A stretch of 64,000 nucleotides of DNA from Treponema denticola. GTDB lineage: Bacteria > Spirochaetota > Spirochaetia > Treponematales > Treponemataceae. The notes below the pieces were generated by a model, which saw nothing but the letters and a program-made list of their open reading frames with translations, was not told the origin of the DNA and did not search any database. The stretch lies in the NCBI RefSeq assembly GCF_024400535.1, contig NZ_CP038800.1, forward strand, positions 744,001 to 808,000, given 5' to 3'. Position numbers and translations under genes: made by a program. This document shows, in pieces, positions 27,224 through 35,883 of this stretch. Position 1 is the first letter of the stretch. Each line of letters opens with the position of its first letter.

Positions 27224-27245
27224 CCTTATAAAGCTTAAATTTTAC

Positions 27246-27272
27246 TAAAAAAACCTTTTACTATGCCGAAAA
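27246..27272 (+). promoter_or_regulatory. Candidate sigma-28 (FliA-type) promoter of the flagellar operon
   Basis: TAAAAAAA (27246-27253), 11 bases, GCCGAAAA (27265-27272) matches the FliA pattern TAAA.N-rich, 11-base gap, GCCGATAA with one mismatch in the -10 element. No comparable sigma-70 promoter is seen just upstream of flgF. Confidence 0.6.
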
Positions 27273-27286
27273 TCATATAAGAGCTA

Positions 27287-27327
27287 TGATAAACAGTTCG
27301 GCAGAAATTCAGCCTCACTGTTTATCA
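27287..27327 (+). promoter_or_regulatory. Long hairpin in the flgF leader
   Basis: A perfect 11-base inverted repeat (27287-27297 and 27317-27327), with an inner GGC/GCC pair in the 19-base loop, sits just after the predicted transcription start and 8 bases before the AGAGG SD. No T-run follows, so it is not a terminator. It could be an mRNA 5' stabiliser or an operator. Confidence 0.6.
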
Positions 27328-27347
27328 GTATTATAAGAGGTGGTTAT

Positions 27348-28160
27348 ATGGTAAGAGGTTGGTATACTGCGGCGAGCGGAATGCTTGCTCAACAGCGTCA
27401 GTTGGATGTTATTTCAAATAATTTGGCTAACTTGGATACGACCAGTTTTAAAAGAGATGTTTCAGTTCAAAAGTCTTTTCCCGAATTGCTTTTAAGAAGG
27501 TTGAATGATGACGGCGTAATAAAAAATCCATTCGGCTCATCGGACATAGCTCCTATTATAGGAAAACTGGGGCTCGGCGTTGAAACTAACGAGATTTTTA
27601 CCGAGTTTGAGCAAGGCTCTTTAAAACAGACAAGCTCTCCGGCCGATTTAGCTTTGGAAGGACAGGGCTTTTTTGCCGTCGAAACTCCTTATGGAGAAAA
27701 GTATACCCGAAACGGAAATTTTATGATTGGCGTTGAAGGCTATCTTATGACTAAGGAAGGCTATCCCGTTATGGGAGAAAACGGCCGCATCTTTTTACAG
27801 GACATGGAATATAAGATCAACCAAGACGGACAAATCTATGTACGCCCGATTACCGCACCCGAAAGCGATTCAGTTTATCTGGACCGCTTAAAAATAGTGG
27901 AATTTGAAAACGACAGATATTTAAGCAAAAACGGAACAAGCTTTTATTTGGATACACCTCTTTCAGGAAAGGCCATTGCCGCCGAGGGACCGTCCCGTCC
28001 CGTTGTAGTGCAGGGCTTTATCGAAGCTTCCAATGTAAATGTCGTAAACGAAATGGTTAGGATGATAGAAGTAAACAGGGCCTATGAGGCCAATCAAAAA
28101 TCCATTCAGGCCGAAGATACAATGATGGCCAAACTATGGAATGAAGCAGTTAAAAAATAA
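27348..28160 (+). CDS. flgF: Flagellar basal-body rod protein (FlgF/FlhO type)
   Basis: Rod protein of the periplasmic flagellum, 270 residues, exported by the flagellar type III apparatus. The N-terminal rod motif is GWYTAASGMLAQQRQLDVISNNLANLDTTSFKRD (4-37) in two halves. The central LEGQGFFAVET and Flg_bbr_C motif (EMVRMIEVNRAYEANQKSIQ) are complete. The sequence is closer to the shorter FlgF/FlhO paralogue than to FlgG, which follows. SD is AGAGG. Confidence 0.9.
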   Translation: MVRGWYTAASGMLAQQRQLDVISNNLANLDTTSFKRDVSVQKSFPELLLRRLNDDGVIKNPFGSSDIAPIIGKLGLGVETNEIFTEFEQGSLKQTSSPADLALEGQGFFAVETPYGEKYTRNGNFMIGVEGYLMTKEGYPVMGENGRIFLQDMEYKINQDGQIYVRPITAPESDSVYLDRLKIVEFENDRYLSKNGTSFYLDTPLSGKAIAAEGPSRPVVVQGFIEASNVNVVNEMVRMIEVNRAYEANQKSIQAEDTMMAKLWNEAVKK

Positions 28161-28177
28161 GAAATAGGAGTTAAGTT

Positions 28178-28972
28178 ATGGTTAGAAGTTTATGGACGGC
28201 CGCAACAGGCATGAACACTCAACAGGCAAACATCGACACGGTTGCAAACAACCTGGCAAACGTAAATACAAGCGGTTTTAAAAAGCAGAGAGCGGAATTT
28301 GAAGACCTCATCTATCAGACGGTAAAAACTGCCGGTACACCTGCTACAGAGGATACGATTACTCCGGTAGGAGTTCAGATGGGACACGGTGCAAGGCTTG
28401 CCGCTACCCAAAGAATATTTGAACAAGGCTCCTTGCAAAATACGGGCGTAACAAGCGATATAGCAATTCAGGGTGAAGGTTTTTTTAGGGTTCTTCAATA
28501 TGACGGAACCTATGCTTATACAAGGGATGGCTCTTTTAAGATTGATGCAGACCGCCAGCTTGTAACCTCAAACGGTTTACGCGTTTTGCCCGAAATAATC
28601 TTTCCCGAAGGCTATCGTGAAAATACGATTGCAGTCAGCAGGGACGGCCGTGTTACCGTTAAAGTCGGCGATATAGACGATCCGATCGAAGTAGGCCAGA
28701 TAGAGCTTTACCGCTTCCAGAATAATGCAGGTCTTTCAGCCGAGGGTTCTAACCTTTTTAGGCAGACCCCTGCATCAGGTACGGCTATTCCGGGGCGTCC
28801 CGGGTTTACCGGCTTCGGAAGAACCGAGCACAAGTTTTTGGAAATGTCAAACGTTTCAACCGTAAGCGAAATGGTAAATATGATTGTGGCTCAAAGAGCT
28901 TACGAGTTTAATTCTAAGGCTATCCAGACAAGCGACAATATGCTTGGTACTGCGGTAAGTTTAAAGCGATAG
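28178..28972 (+). CDS. flgG: Flagellar distal rod protein FlgG
   Basis: Distal rod protein of the flagellar basal body, 264 residues. It has the LWTAATGMNTQQANIDTVAN and NLANVNTSGFKKQRAEFEDL N-terminal signature, IQGEGFFRVLQYDG, and the C-terminal EMVNMIVAQRAYEFNSKAIQ. The 17-base gap after flgF and the matching orientation indicate one operon. It lacks a signal peptide, as expected for type III export. Confidence 0.95.
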   Translation: MVRSLWTAATGMNTQQANIDTVANNLANVNTSGFKKQRAEFEDLIYQTVKTAGTPATEDTITPVGVQMGHGARLAATQRIFEQGSLQNTGVTSDIAIQGEGFFRVLQYDGTYAYTRDGSFKIDADRQLVTSNGLRVLPEIIFPEGYRENTIAVSRDGRVTVKVGDIDDPIEVGQIELYRFQNNAGLSAEGSNLFRQTPASGTAIPGRPGFTGFGRTEHKFLEMSNVSTVSEMVNMIVAQRAYEFNSKAIQTSDNMLGTAVSLKR

Positions 28973-29022
28973 TTTTTAGTTAATCTTAAAGATAATTTTA
29001 GTTAAGGCTTGGGAGGGAAGAA

Positions 29023-29616
29023 ATGGAAGTAAACAAAATAGGAACAAATCAAGCGGGCAGGGAAGAGGTAAAAAATTCTTTGATAAATAAAAGTGAAGTC
29101 CCTGCATCGGCAAAATCTCAACAAAATTTTACTCAAATGCTTGAAGCTCTAAGAGGTTCTGAAAGAGCGTCTTCCATTATTTCCAATATTCAGGGCGAAA
29201 GCTCTGCTTCCGTCTCAGGTTTAAAGACGGGCAATTCGGAAGCCCTCTTTGATACCCGCCTACCTGGCGATATTTTAAAATCTATGAAGATAGAAAATCC
29301 CGTTCCGGCCGACACTCACAGGGAGGTTCAAGGTATGGCCTCCTCCTTCGGAAAATCCGGCGAGACGGTTCATTCAAGATATTCGATTGACAGGACGAGT
29401 AAGCTTTACGAACAAGCTCTTGAGTTTGAATCCTACTTTGTAAAAATAATGCTCGACTCTATGCGGAATACCTTGACCGGAAAAACTCTTGCAGGAGATG
29501 AATCCTTTGCAGGCAAGATGTACCAAGATATGATGTATGATGAGCTAGGCCGCAGCATGACCAAAAACGCCGGCTTCGGCCTTGCCGATCAAATCTATCT
29601 GGAGCTTTCAAATTAA
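29023..29616 (+). CDS. Flagellar rod-binding protein (FlgJ N-terminal type)
   Basis: A 197-residue protein matching the rod-binding half of FlgJ: LYEQALEFESYFVKIMLDSM (near 127-146), SFAGKMYQDMMYDELGRSMTK and GFGLADQIYLEL. The muramidase half seen in enterobacterial FlgJ is absent, as is usual outside Proteobacteria, so another transglycosylase must open the wall. The first 120 residues are Ser-rich and unstructured. SD GGGAGG is 6-10 bases upstream. It ends the flgF-flgG-flgJ-like operon. Confidence 0.85.
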   Translation: MEVNKIGTNQAGREEVKNSLINKSEVPASAKSQQNFTQMLEALRGSERASSIISNIQGESSASVSGLKTGNSEALFDTRLPGDILKSMKIENPVPADTHREVQGMASSFGKSGETVHSRYSIDRTSKLYEQALEFESYFVKIMLDSMRNTLTGKTLAGDESFAGKMYQDMMYDELGRSMTKNAGFGLADQIYLELSN

Positions 29617-29729
29617 GGGAAAGCCTTTAAGGCATAACAAAGTATTCTCTTTCTTTTCTTTATATCCTCAAGTTCCGCCTAATTCCGTAAAAAAAGTATA
29701 AAATTTTCCCCTTAATTTTCCACTGAATG

Positions 29730-29758
29730 TTGAAATCTGCACAAAAGCGTGGTATAGT
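29730..29758 (+). promoter_or_regulatory. Promoter of the orphan lipoprotein gene
   Basis: TTGAAA (29730-29735), 17 bases, TATAGT (29753-29758), followed by AAGGAGG at 29766-29772. Confidence 0.68.
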
Positions 29759-29777
29759 TGATAATAAGGAGGTTGTA

Positions 29778-30416
29778 ATGAAAATAAACAACAATAAAAT
29801 GAGATCTGCGGTGCTCATCATAACCGTACTGATTGGACTGCTTTTTTCAAGCTGTGCTTTTTTGGAAGAGCTTATCCTTTCAGACAACAGTTCAGCGTCG
29901 TCGTCGACACAATCAAGGCAGTCGACGCCGTCAAAATCGTATTATGCAGGCGATATACTGAACGGTAAAACGATCGTGTGGGTAAACACGGGTGCAGGGC
30001 GCTGGCGGTATCTTGCAATGGGAACGCCTTCTGAGCCGATGCCATGGGATCTTGATAGTTCACGGTATATAAGCACAAAGTACCTATCCTCAGATATGGG
30101 TGCCGGAAAAGAAAACAGTATTTTCTTAAAAAGCGAATTCGAATCGAACAGTTCCAAAGCGCATACGGTAAAAAATAGCGCGGTTATGTACTGCATTTCA
30201 CGAGGAGGCTGGCTCCCATCACGGGATGAGGCTGAAAAAATAGCTCAATTTACGAGCAAAGACTTTTGGACATCCCAGTGTGAGGCAAGCGCAAAGGCTT
30301 ATTATTACAGCCCGCTTCAGAAAGGGCTTCAATCAAAATGGCGAAGCGATCGTGAGCCGGTTGTTGCTATCCCTGTGTACTATCTTGATGCACAGGGAAA
30401 TATAACTGAACCGTAA
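29778..30416 (+). CDS. Lipoprotein of unknown function
   Basis: A 212-residue predicted lipoprotein (signal peptide with FSSC, lipid Cys at 26), starting at ATG 29778 after AAGGAGG. A Ser/Thr-rich linker (34-52) is followed by a globular domain rich in W, Y and S. The last 80 residues (SRGGWLPSRDEAEKI, then FWTSQ, then WRSDREPVVAIPVYY) recall the DUF1566/Lcl-type C-terminal motif (W-LP-R-E ... W-S). That comparison is weak. Base use is less A/T-rich than its neighbours (GTCGTCGTCGAC run at 29898-29909), hinting at transfer. The beta-helix gene follows after 26 bases. Confidence 0.65.
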   Translation: MKINNNKMRSAVLIITVLIGLLFSSCAFLEELILSDNSSASSSTQSRQSTPSKSYYAGDILNGKTIVWVNTGAGRWRYLAMGTPSEPMPWDLDSSRYISTKYLSSDMGAGKENSIFLKSEFESNSSKAHTVKNSAVMYCISRGGWLPSRDEAEKIAQFTSKDFWTSQCEASAKAYYYSPLQKGLQSKWRSDREPVVAIPVYYLDAQGNITEP

Positions 30417-30442
30417 TTAAGTATATTATAGGAGGTTATAAA

Positions 30443-31750
30443 ATGAAAAAAGGAATTATAACTTGTTTACTGGTGTGCTGTGTCCTAATGCAGGCAGCAG
30501 CCGCTGACTACTATGTTTCAAAAGAAACGGGTAAGAACGGAAACGCAGGCACAAAAGATGCTCCGTTTAAGAATATTGAAAAGGCTGCTGAAAAGGCTCA
30601 GGCGGGCGATAAAATCTATGTTGCAGAAGGCAATTACTACGGCATTCGAGACAAGGGTTTTATCATGATACAAAAAGCAGTCGAAATTTACGGCGGATAT
30701 TCCAAAGACTTTTCCAAACGGGATGTTTTAAAATACCGCACTCTTGTTATGCCGCCGGCCTCCTCAAACGGAACAGGCAGAGCAAACAAAGCTATGGAAT
30801 TCGACATTAAAAACGGTGAGGGTAAAAAACTCGTAATTGACGGTATTATTTTTGATAAAGGTCTTTCAAACGGGTATCATCCCACAAAGGGTAAGCCTCA
30901 GGGTGTAGAAACCGGTATGCTTGTTTTACCGCCGGGTCAAGGTGTGAATGGTAATGAAAAATCCATTACAACAGAAAAGGCTATATTCGGCGGCAGTATT
31001 ATGAAATGCGATGTGCTTATTCAAAACTGCGTATTCAACAATGCTTCCAATTTTGCCATTCAGTTTGGAGGAACAGGCAATGTTAAAATTTTAAATAACG
31101 TCTTTACTGCAAATGCAATGTCTGCTTGTGAAATTTGGGGAAAAGAAAATAAACCAAATGCCATAACGGTGGAGTTCGCATATAACACGGTCTTATTTAC
31201 ATGGCCGCGTACTCATGCTTTTGAAGATATGGGCTATGGGTTCCGCGTTATGACAAAGGTTGAGGTAAATATACACCACAATATTATTGGACTGTCTTGT
31301 CTTTCTGCAATCGACCGATGCCGAATCGATAGTCCCGCTTCAATGGAAAATGGACGAAAGGTACTCGTAGACAACAACCGCTTTTTTATGAACAAACAGG
31401 CGGATGTAACCCTGCCGGGTTTAGGAACCTTCGAGTATGTATGGGTAAAGGACTTTGAAGATGTAGACCGCTTTAATAGTGCAGAAGGAAATGAAGAATT
31501 AAAAGACATCGCTCCGCTTAAAAATGTCTTAAACAAGGCATACCTGGCTGGTTTTTTAAATGCTACTTATAAAGAAAAAACAGACTATGATGCCAACTCT
31601 CCTGCTAATGAGTTTAGGCGTGCAATGGGAATGAACCAAACAATGAAGGTTCAGACCGATGTGTCTATGTTTGCAAACAAATATCCTCAAGATGATGCCG
31701 TAAAGCTGTTCGGTGCGGTAAAAGGTTTCGGCGCACAGGCAATTAAGTAA
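30443..31750 (+). CDS. Secreted right-handed beta-helix protein (DUF1565-like)
   Basis: A 435-residue protein with a cleavable signal peptide (LVCCVLMQAAAA, cleavage before DYYVS). The mature N-terminus DYYVSKETGKNGNAGTKDAP then FKNIEKAAEKAQAGDKIYV is the DUF1565/polysaccharide-lyase-like opening. Repeating hydrophobic strands with N and I ladders (LIQNCVFNNASNFAIQFGGTG and similar) predict a parallel beta-helix. Catalytic residues of pectate lyases are not evident, so the role (binding or glycan cleavage) is open. SD is AGGAGG. It is probably cotranscribed with the lipoprotein gene. Confidence 0.75.
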   Translation: MKKGIITCLLVCCVLMQAAAADYYVSKETGKNGNAGTKDAPFKNIEKAAEKAQAGDKIYVAEGNYYGIRDKGFIMIQKAVEIYGGYSKDFSKRDVLKYRTLVMPPASSNGTGRANKAMEFDIKNGEGKKLVIDGIIFDKGLSNGYHPTKGKPQGVETGMLVLPPGQGVNGNEKSITTEKAIFGGSIMKCDVLIQNCVFNNASNFAIQFGGTGNVKILNNVFTANAMSACEIWGKENKPNAITVEFAYNTVLFTWPRTHAFEDMGYGFRVMTKVEVNIHHNIIGLSCLSAIDRCRIDSPASMENGRKVLVDNNRFFMNKQADVTLPGLGTFEYVWVKDFEDVDRFNSAEGNEELKDIAPLKNVLNKAYLAGFLNATYKEKTDYDANSPANEFRRAMGMNQTMKVQTDVSMFANKYPQDDAVKLFGAVKGFGAQAIK

Positions 31751-31770
31751 TTAGGTGGTTTTATTTAAAA

Positions 31771-31804
31771 ATTATTCGGGCATTGCAGGCAGTGCCCGAA
31801 TAAT
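31771..31804. terminator. Bidirectional terminator after the beta-helix gene
   Basis: A perfect 12-base stem (31771-31782 and 31793-31804) with a 10-base loop. T-richness follows on the minus side. It separates the convergent beta-helix and M29 genes. Confidence 0.8.
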
Positions 31805-31859
31805 ATCTGTTTTATCAATTATCCCGGTTATATCGGATAGAGGTAAAACATTTTTTTCC

Positions 31860-33089
31860 TTATATTACCCAGTTTCCGTCTTTTAGAATTTGAACTTGAG
31901 TTCCGTCTTTTTTTACGCCTATAACGGAAAGTTCGGGGCCGCCTACCATAAAGTCTACATGAATAATCGAATTATTCATTCCTATTTTTTTCTTGTCTTC
32001 ATCGGAAAAGTCTGCTCCGCCTTTTATGTTTTCGCTGTAGGCATTTCCTATGGCAAAATGACAGGATGCATTTTCATCAAAAAGGGTGTTTTTAAAAAGA
32101 ACTCCGGTATTGCTGATGGGGGAATCATCTGCGACTAAAGCGACCTCGCCTAATCGGCTCGCTCCTTCATCGGAGTCTAATAGGGATTGAAGCACATCCT
32201 TTCCTTCCTTAGCATCAAAGTCTACAACCTTTCCGTCCTTAAAGGTAAAATGGAAATCGTTTATAATTCTTCCTCTGGCAGCCAAGGGTTTTGTAGCTTT
32301 TAATGTTCCGTTTACCTTAAAGGCGTGGGGCATCGAAAATACTTCTTCAGTCGGGATATTAGCCATAAAGACATCGCCTCGAGTACTCTTGCCTGAACCG
32401 CCTACCCAGCGGTGCCCTTCGGTAAGATATACTTCCAAGTCTGTTCCCGGTCCCTTGTATAAGAGTTTTTCAAAGGCCATTTCGTTTAAAAAGTTTTGAT
32501 GTTTTTTTAAGGCTGCATCATGTTCTTTCCATGCGGCGACCGGATCGTCCATGCTGACCCTTGTTGCATCGAAGACCTTTTCCCAAAGTTTTGTAAGGGC
32601 TTGCTCTTCAGTTAATTCCGGAAAGACAGATTTTGCCCAAGCCGGAGTAGGGTGGGCCGCAACGCACCATTTTACATGGTTTTCCATAGTGTATTTCATT
32701 ATGGGCTTTGAAGCTATGGCTCTGGTTTTATTCCATTCCGAAACTTTTTTGGCATCTGCATTTTTTAAGAGTTCCGGATTGTCGGCTACTATTGCAAGGC
32801 GGTGGTAATTATTTTTATAAGCCGCTTCCATGTAGTCGATTTTAAATTTAGGCATTTCCTTAAAGATGCTTTCGTCTCCATAGGCATAGCGGGCAAGAGT
32901 CATCTCATCATCCGAAAAATCATAGACAACATCCTTAGCTCCCATCTTATAAGCCTGTTTTGTAACTTCACGAACCATGCCGATTGAGTGTTCGTTTACA
33001 AGCACAAATATTCCGTCGCCCTTTTGTATATTAAGGCCGACTTTTAAAATAAGTTCAACATACTTTTCTATATTTCGTTTAAAATCCAT
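31860..33089 (-). CDS. M29 family aminopeptidase
   Basis: A 409-residue cytoplasmic metallo-aminopeptidase of the AmpS/PepS family, which releases N-terminal amino acids. Conserved blocks: GDGIFVLVNEHS, a second-metal EEVFSMPH element and HVDFMVGGPELSVIG at the C-terminus with the H-x-D ligand pair. I chose ATG 33089 because TTGGAGG, which includes the TTG at 33101, is its SD. The terminator at 31771 lies behind it. It fits the peptide-using metabolism suggested by the two oligopeptide ABC systems. Confidence 0.88.
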   Translation of the reverse strand: MDFKRNIEKYVELILKVGLNIQKGDGIFVLVNEHSIGMVREVTKQAYKMGAKDVVYDFSDDEMTLARYAYGDESIFKEMPKFKIDYMEAAYKNNYHRLAIVADNPELLKNADAKKVSEWNKTRAIASKPIMKYTMENHVKWCVAAHPTPAWAKSVFPELTEEQALTKLWEKVFDATRVSMDDPVAAWKEHDAALKKHQNFLNEMAFEKLLYKGPGTDLEVYLTEGHRWVGGSGKSTRGDVFMANIPTEEVFSMPHAFKVNGTLKATKPLAARGRIINDFHFTFKDGKVVDFDAKEGKDVLQSLLDSDEGASRLGEVALVADDSPISNTGVLFKNTLFDENASCHFAIGNAYSENIKGGADFSDEDKKKIGMNNSIIHVDFMVGGPELSVIGVKKDGTQVQILKDGNWVI

Positions 33090-33203
33090 AAAATCCTCCA
33101 AGAATAATTTATAGTTTTAGCACTCTAACATAAAAAGAACAAAAAGTAAATGCTTTATATTTTATCCTGACTATATAAAGCTGTTTTTTTATATTTAGGA
33201 CAT

Positions 33204-33227
33204 CTCTAAAAACTGATGTTTTTAGAG
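33204..33227. repeat. Small dispersed hairpin, copy 1
   Basis: A perfect 10-base stem with TGAT loop (CTCTAAAAAC, GTTTTTAGAG), upstream of the BMP lipoprotein gene. Relatives occur at 54512-54543 and 59230-59285. Confidence 0.6.
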
Positions 33228-33248
33228 GCTCCCTATATTTTGTCCGTC

Positions 33249-33277
33249 TTGCATTACATTCTTTTTTTTGTTATATT
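33249..33277 (+). promoter_or_regulatory. Promoter of the BMP importer operon
   Basis: TTGCAT (33249-33254), 17 bases, TATATT (33272-33277), then 7 bases to ATG 33285. Confidence 0.65.
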
Positions 33278-33284
33278 GTTAGCC

Positions 33285-34322
33285 ATGAAAAAAATATTTA
33301 GTTTTGTTTTATGTTTTTTAATTCTTTCCTGCTTTTTTTCGTGTTCAAAAACAGAGAATACCAAAGAAGGAAAAGAAATAAGTATTGCGGTTTTTTTACC
33401 CGGTGTTAGAGCTGAAAGTCCGGTTTACGATATGCTGGCGTCAGGAGCTGAAGAGGCAGTTGATTCTGCAAATTCAAAGGGTAAAAAAGTAAACTTGAAA
33501 ATTTTGGAAGCCGGTACAAATCAGGCAGACTGGGGAACGAAGCTCACCTCGCTTGTTGTTGACGGAAAATATGATTTAATAGTTTCTTCTAATCCGTCTT
33601 TACCCGGAATTATAGAGCCTATTTCCAAGCAATTCCCCAATCAAAAATTTTTAATTCTTGATGCCTATGCTCAGGGAAATCCGATGATCACAACTTTCCG
33701 TTATAATCAAAGAGAGCAGGCTTATATAGCAGGTTATATTTCTGCCTTGGTAAGTTTAAGTAAAATGGAATTTGCAAATGCTGAAAAAAAATTAGGGCTT
33801 ATAGCGGGGCAGGAATATCCGGCAATGATGAATATAATTTTACCGTCATTTTTAGAGGGTGCAAGGGCTGTAGATCCGGAATTTTCCGTTGACTTTAAAA
33901 TTGTCGGAAATTGGTATGATGCATCTAAAGGGGCGGAGCTGGCCAGAGCAATGTATAAAAACGGAGCAGATGTAATCATGCCTATTTCAGGCGGTGCTAA
34001 TCAAGGAGTACTTGCGGCAGCAAAGGAATTGGGTTTTTATGTTTCATGGTTTGATAATAACGGTTACTCAAAAGCAAAGGGCTATGTAATTTCAAGTTCC
34101 GAGATGATGCAAAAAAAATTGGCCTACGAGCAAATTCTAAATTTCATTGAAGGAACTATAAAAGAAGGAACTGCTTCGACTCTTGGAATTAAAGAAGGTT
34201 ATGTTAATTTTGTTTCCGATGACCCTATTTATATTCAAACCGTTCCGGAGGAGATACGAAAAAAACAAGAAGAAATGTTGAAGAAAATATATGACGGCTC
34301 TTTAGATTTGCCGGTAAAATAA
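33285..34322 (+). CDS. BMP-family nucleoside-binding lipoprotein (TmpC/PnrA type)
   Basis: Substrate-binding lipoprotein of an ABC importer, 345 residues from ATG 33285 (the upstream frame is promoter). The signal peptide ends FFSC (Cys 20). The BMP fold is shown by VAVFLPG-type strand ISIAVFLPGVRAESPVYDML, DLIVSSNPSLPG, FRYNQREQAYIAGYISALVS and LGLIAGQEYPAM. T. pallidum TmpC (PnrA) of this family binds purine nucleosides. Three ABC genes follow, matching the RfuBCD or PnrBCD arrangement. No SD; leaderless. Confidence 0.9.
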   Translation: MKKIFSFVLCFLILSCFFSCSKTENTKEGKEISIAVFLPGVRAESPVYDMLASGAEEAVDSANSKGKKVNLKILEAGTNQADWGTKLTSLVVDGKYDLIVSSNPSLPGIIEPISKQFPNQKFLILDAYAQGNPMITTFRYNQREQAYIAGYISALVSLSKMEFANAEKKLGLIAGQEYPAMMNIILPSFLEGARAVDPEFSVDFKIVGNWYDASKGAELARAMYKNGADVIMPISGGANQGVLAAAKELGFYVSWFDNNGYSKAKGYVISSSEMMQKKLAYEQILNFIEGTIKEGTASTLGIKEGYVNFVSDDPIYIQTVPEEIRKKQEEMLKKIYDGSLDLPVK

Positions 34323-34347
34323 ATTATTAAAGGTTTTTCAAGAAGTG

Positions 34348-35883
34348 ATGAATAAAACCACGGCTGAACTTAGAGGTATTTATAAAATATATGAAACGGA
34401 AAACAGCCGTACCGGAGAAATATTTGTAAATGCCGCATTGAGTTATGTTGACATAGAGTTTTACACTTCTGAAATTCATGCTTTGCTCGGAGAGAACGGA
34501 GCCGGAAAATCTACACTGGTAAATATTTTTTCCGGACTTATTTCTCCGACGCAAGGTTCAATAAAGATAGCGGATAAAGTTTTTAAATTCAGATCTCCGA
34601 ATGATGCTCTAAATGCCGGTATTGCAATTGTCCACCAAAAGCCGCGCCTTGCTTTAAATGCAAGCGTTTTTGAAAATATAATGATAGGCAGCGGACAAAA
34701 AAGATTTTTATCTTTTATAAATCTACGCACTGAAAAACAAAAAATAGAGAATTTAAAATCCAAATGGAATATTGATTTGAATTTAAATGCAAAGATAAAA
34801 AATCTCTCTGCCGATAAAAAATTTTATACTGCAATGCTTTCAGCTTTATATCGTAATCCCAAATTTTTAATTTTAGACGAACCTGCATCGGTTTTTACAG
34901 ATAAAGAGCGGATAACCTTCTTTTCAATGTTAAAGCAGAACTGTATGGAGTCTAAGATGGGAGTAATTTTAATTACTCATAAGGTTGAAGAAGCTTTAAA
35001 TTTTTCCGATCGAATTTCGGTTTTAAAAAATGGAAAAATGCAAGGTAGTTTTTTAACTAAATCATTGTTATCGGATAGCTCGGCAGATATTTTTATAAAA
35101 AAACTGCTCTTTTCTGAAGATGTATTTTTGATGCGTGAAAAATCGGTTAAAAAAAATATTGATAAAGATAAAAAAGAAGGTGTCTCGCTTTTTAACATAT
35201 ATATTTCTTTTAATTCAGGCCTTAGTTCTGAAATACAAAAAGTTGAAATTGAAGCTGAAAGCGGAAGTATTATCGGACTTATAGGTTTCCCTAATAGCGG
35301 TATTGAGTATTTGGAAGATATTTTATCCGGAATGGTAGAGACAAAGCATGGGAATATAGATACAAGATATCATAGTGGATATATTTCAATTGAAACAAAA
35401 GACGAAAAAAAAGTTTTTGATTGTAAACTAATTAAACCTTCCTTTCTTCTAAAAAACAAAATAGGCTTTATTCCGTCAGATCGTAATTTCCGCGGAGCTG
35501 ATGCAAATCTTTCAATTGAAGATATTTTAAATTGTTATAGATTTAAAAATGCCTTTTTCGATAAAAAAGATTCAGAGAAATTTATTTTATCGGTATTAAA
35601 AACTGAAAATATAATTGCCGGCAAAAGCCGTTTGGAGGGAACTATTTCAGGGGGGCAACTCCAACGTTTAATATTGGCCCGTTGTCTTGCAGAAAATCCT
35701 GAAATTATAATAGCATCCGAACCGGCATGGGGTTTGGATATGCTGAGTACAGAAATACTTATGAATAAGTTTCGAAGTCTGGCAGATCAAGGTAAAATAA
35801 TTTTAATATTGACAAAAGAATTTGACACGGCTTCTTATAAAAATTATTTTGATAAAGTTTATATTTTAGGAAAAGAAAATTGA
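34348..35883 (+). CDS. Nucleoside ABC importer ATP-binding protein (two NBDs)
   Basis: A 511-residue dual-domain ATPase of the sugar/BMP class. The first domain has Walker A LLGENGAGKSTLVN and Walker B LILDEPASVFTDKE, but its signature is LSADKKF instead of LSGGQ. The second has a degenerate Walker A (LIGFPNSGIEYLEDI) and a good signature ISGGQLQR with Walker B IIIASEPAWGLD. One composite ATP site is therefore expected to be active. It starts at ATG 34348 (GTG 34345 also possible), 25 bases after the lipoprotein gene. Confidence 0.88.
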   Translation: MNKTTAELRGIYKIYETENSRTGEIFVNAALSYVDIEFYTSEIHALLGENGAGKSTLVNIFSGLISPTQGSIKIADKVFKFRSPNDALNAGIAIVHQKPRLALNASVFENIMIGSGQKRFLSFINLRTEKQKIENLKSKWNIDLNLNAKIKNLSADKKFYTAMLSALYRNPKFLILDEPASVFTDKERITFFSMLKQNCMESKMGVILITHKVEEALNFSDRISVLKNGKMQGSFLTKSLLSDSSADIFIKKLLFSEDVFLMREKSVKKNIDKDKKEGVSLFNIYISFNSGLSSEIQKVEIEAESGSIIGLIGFPNSGIEYLEDILSGMVETKHGNIDTRYHSGYISIETKDEKKVFDCKLIKPSFLLKNKIGFIPSDRNFRGADANLSIEDILNCYRFKNAFFDKKDSEKFILSVLKTENIIAGKSRLEGTISGGQLQRLILARCLAENPEIIIASEPAWGLDMLSTEILMNKFRSLADQGKIILILTKEFDTASYKNYFDKVYILGKEN

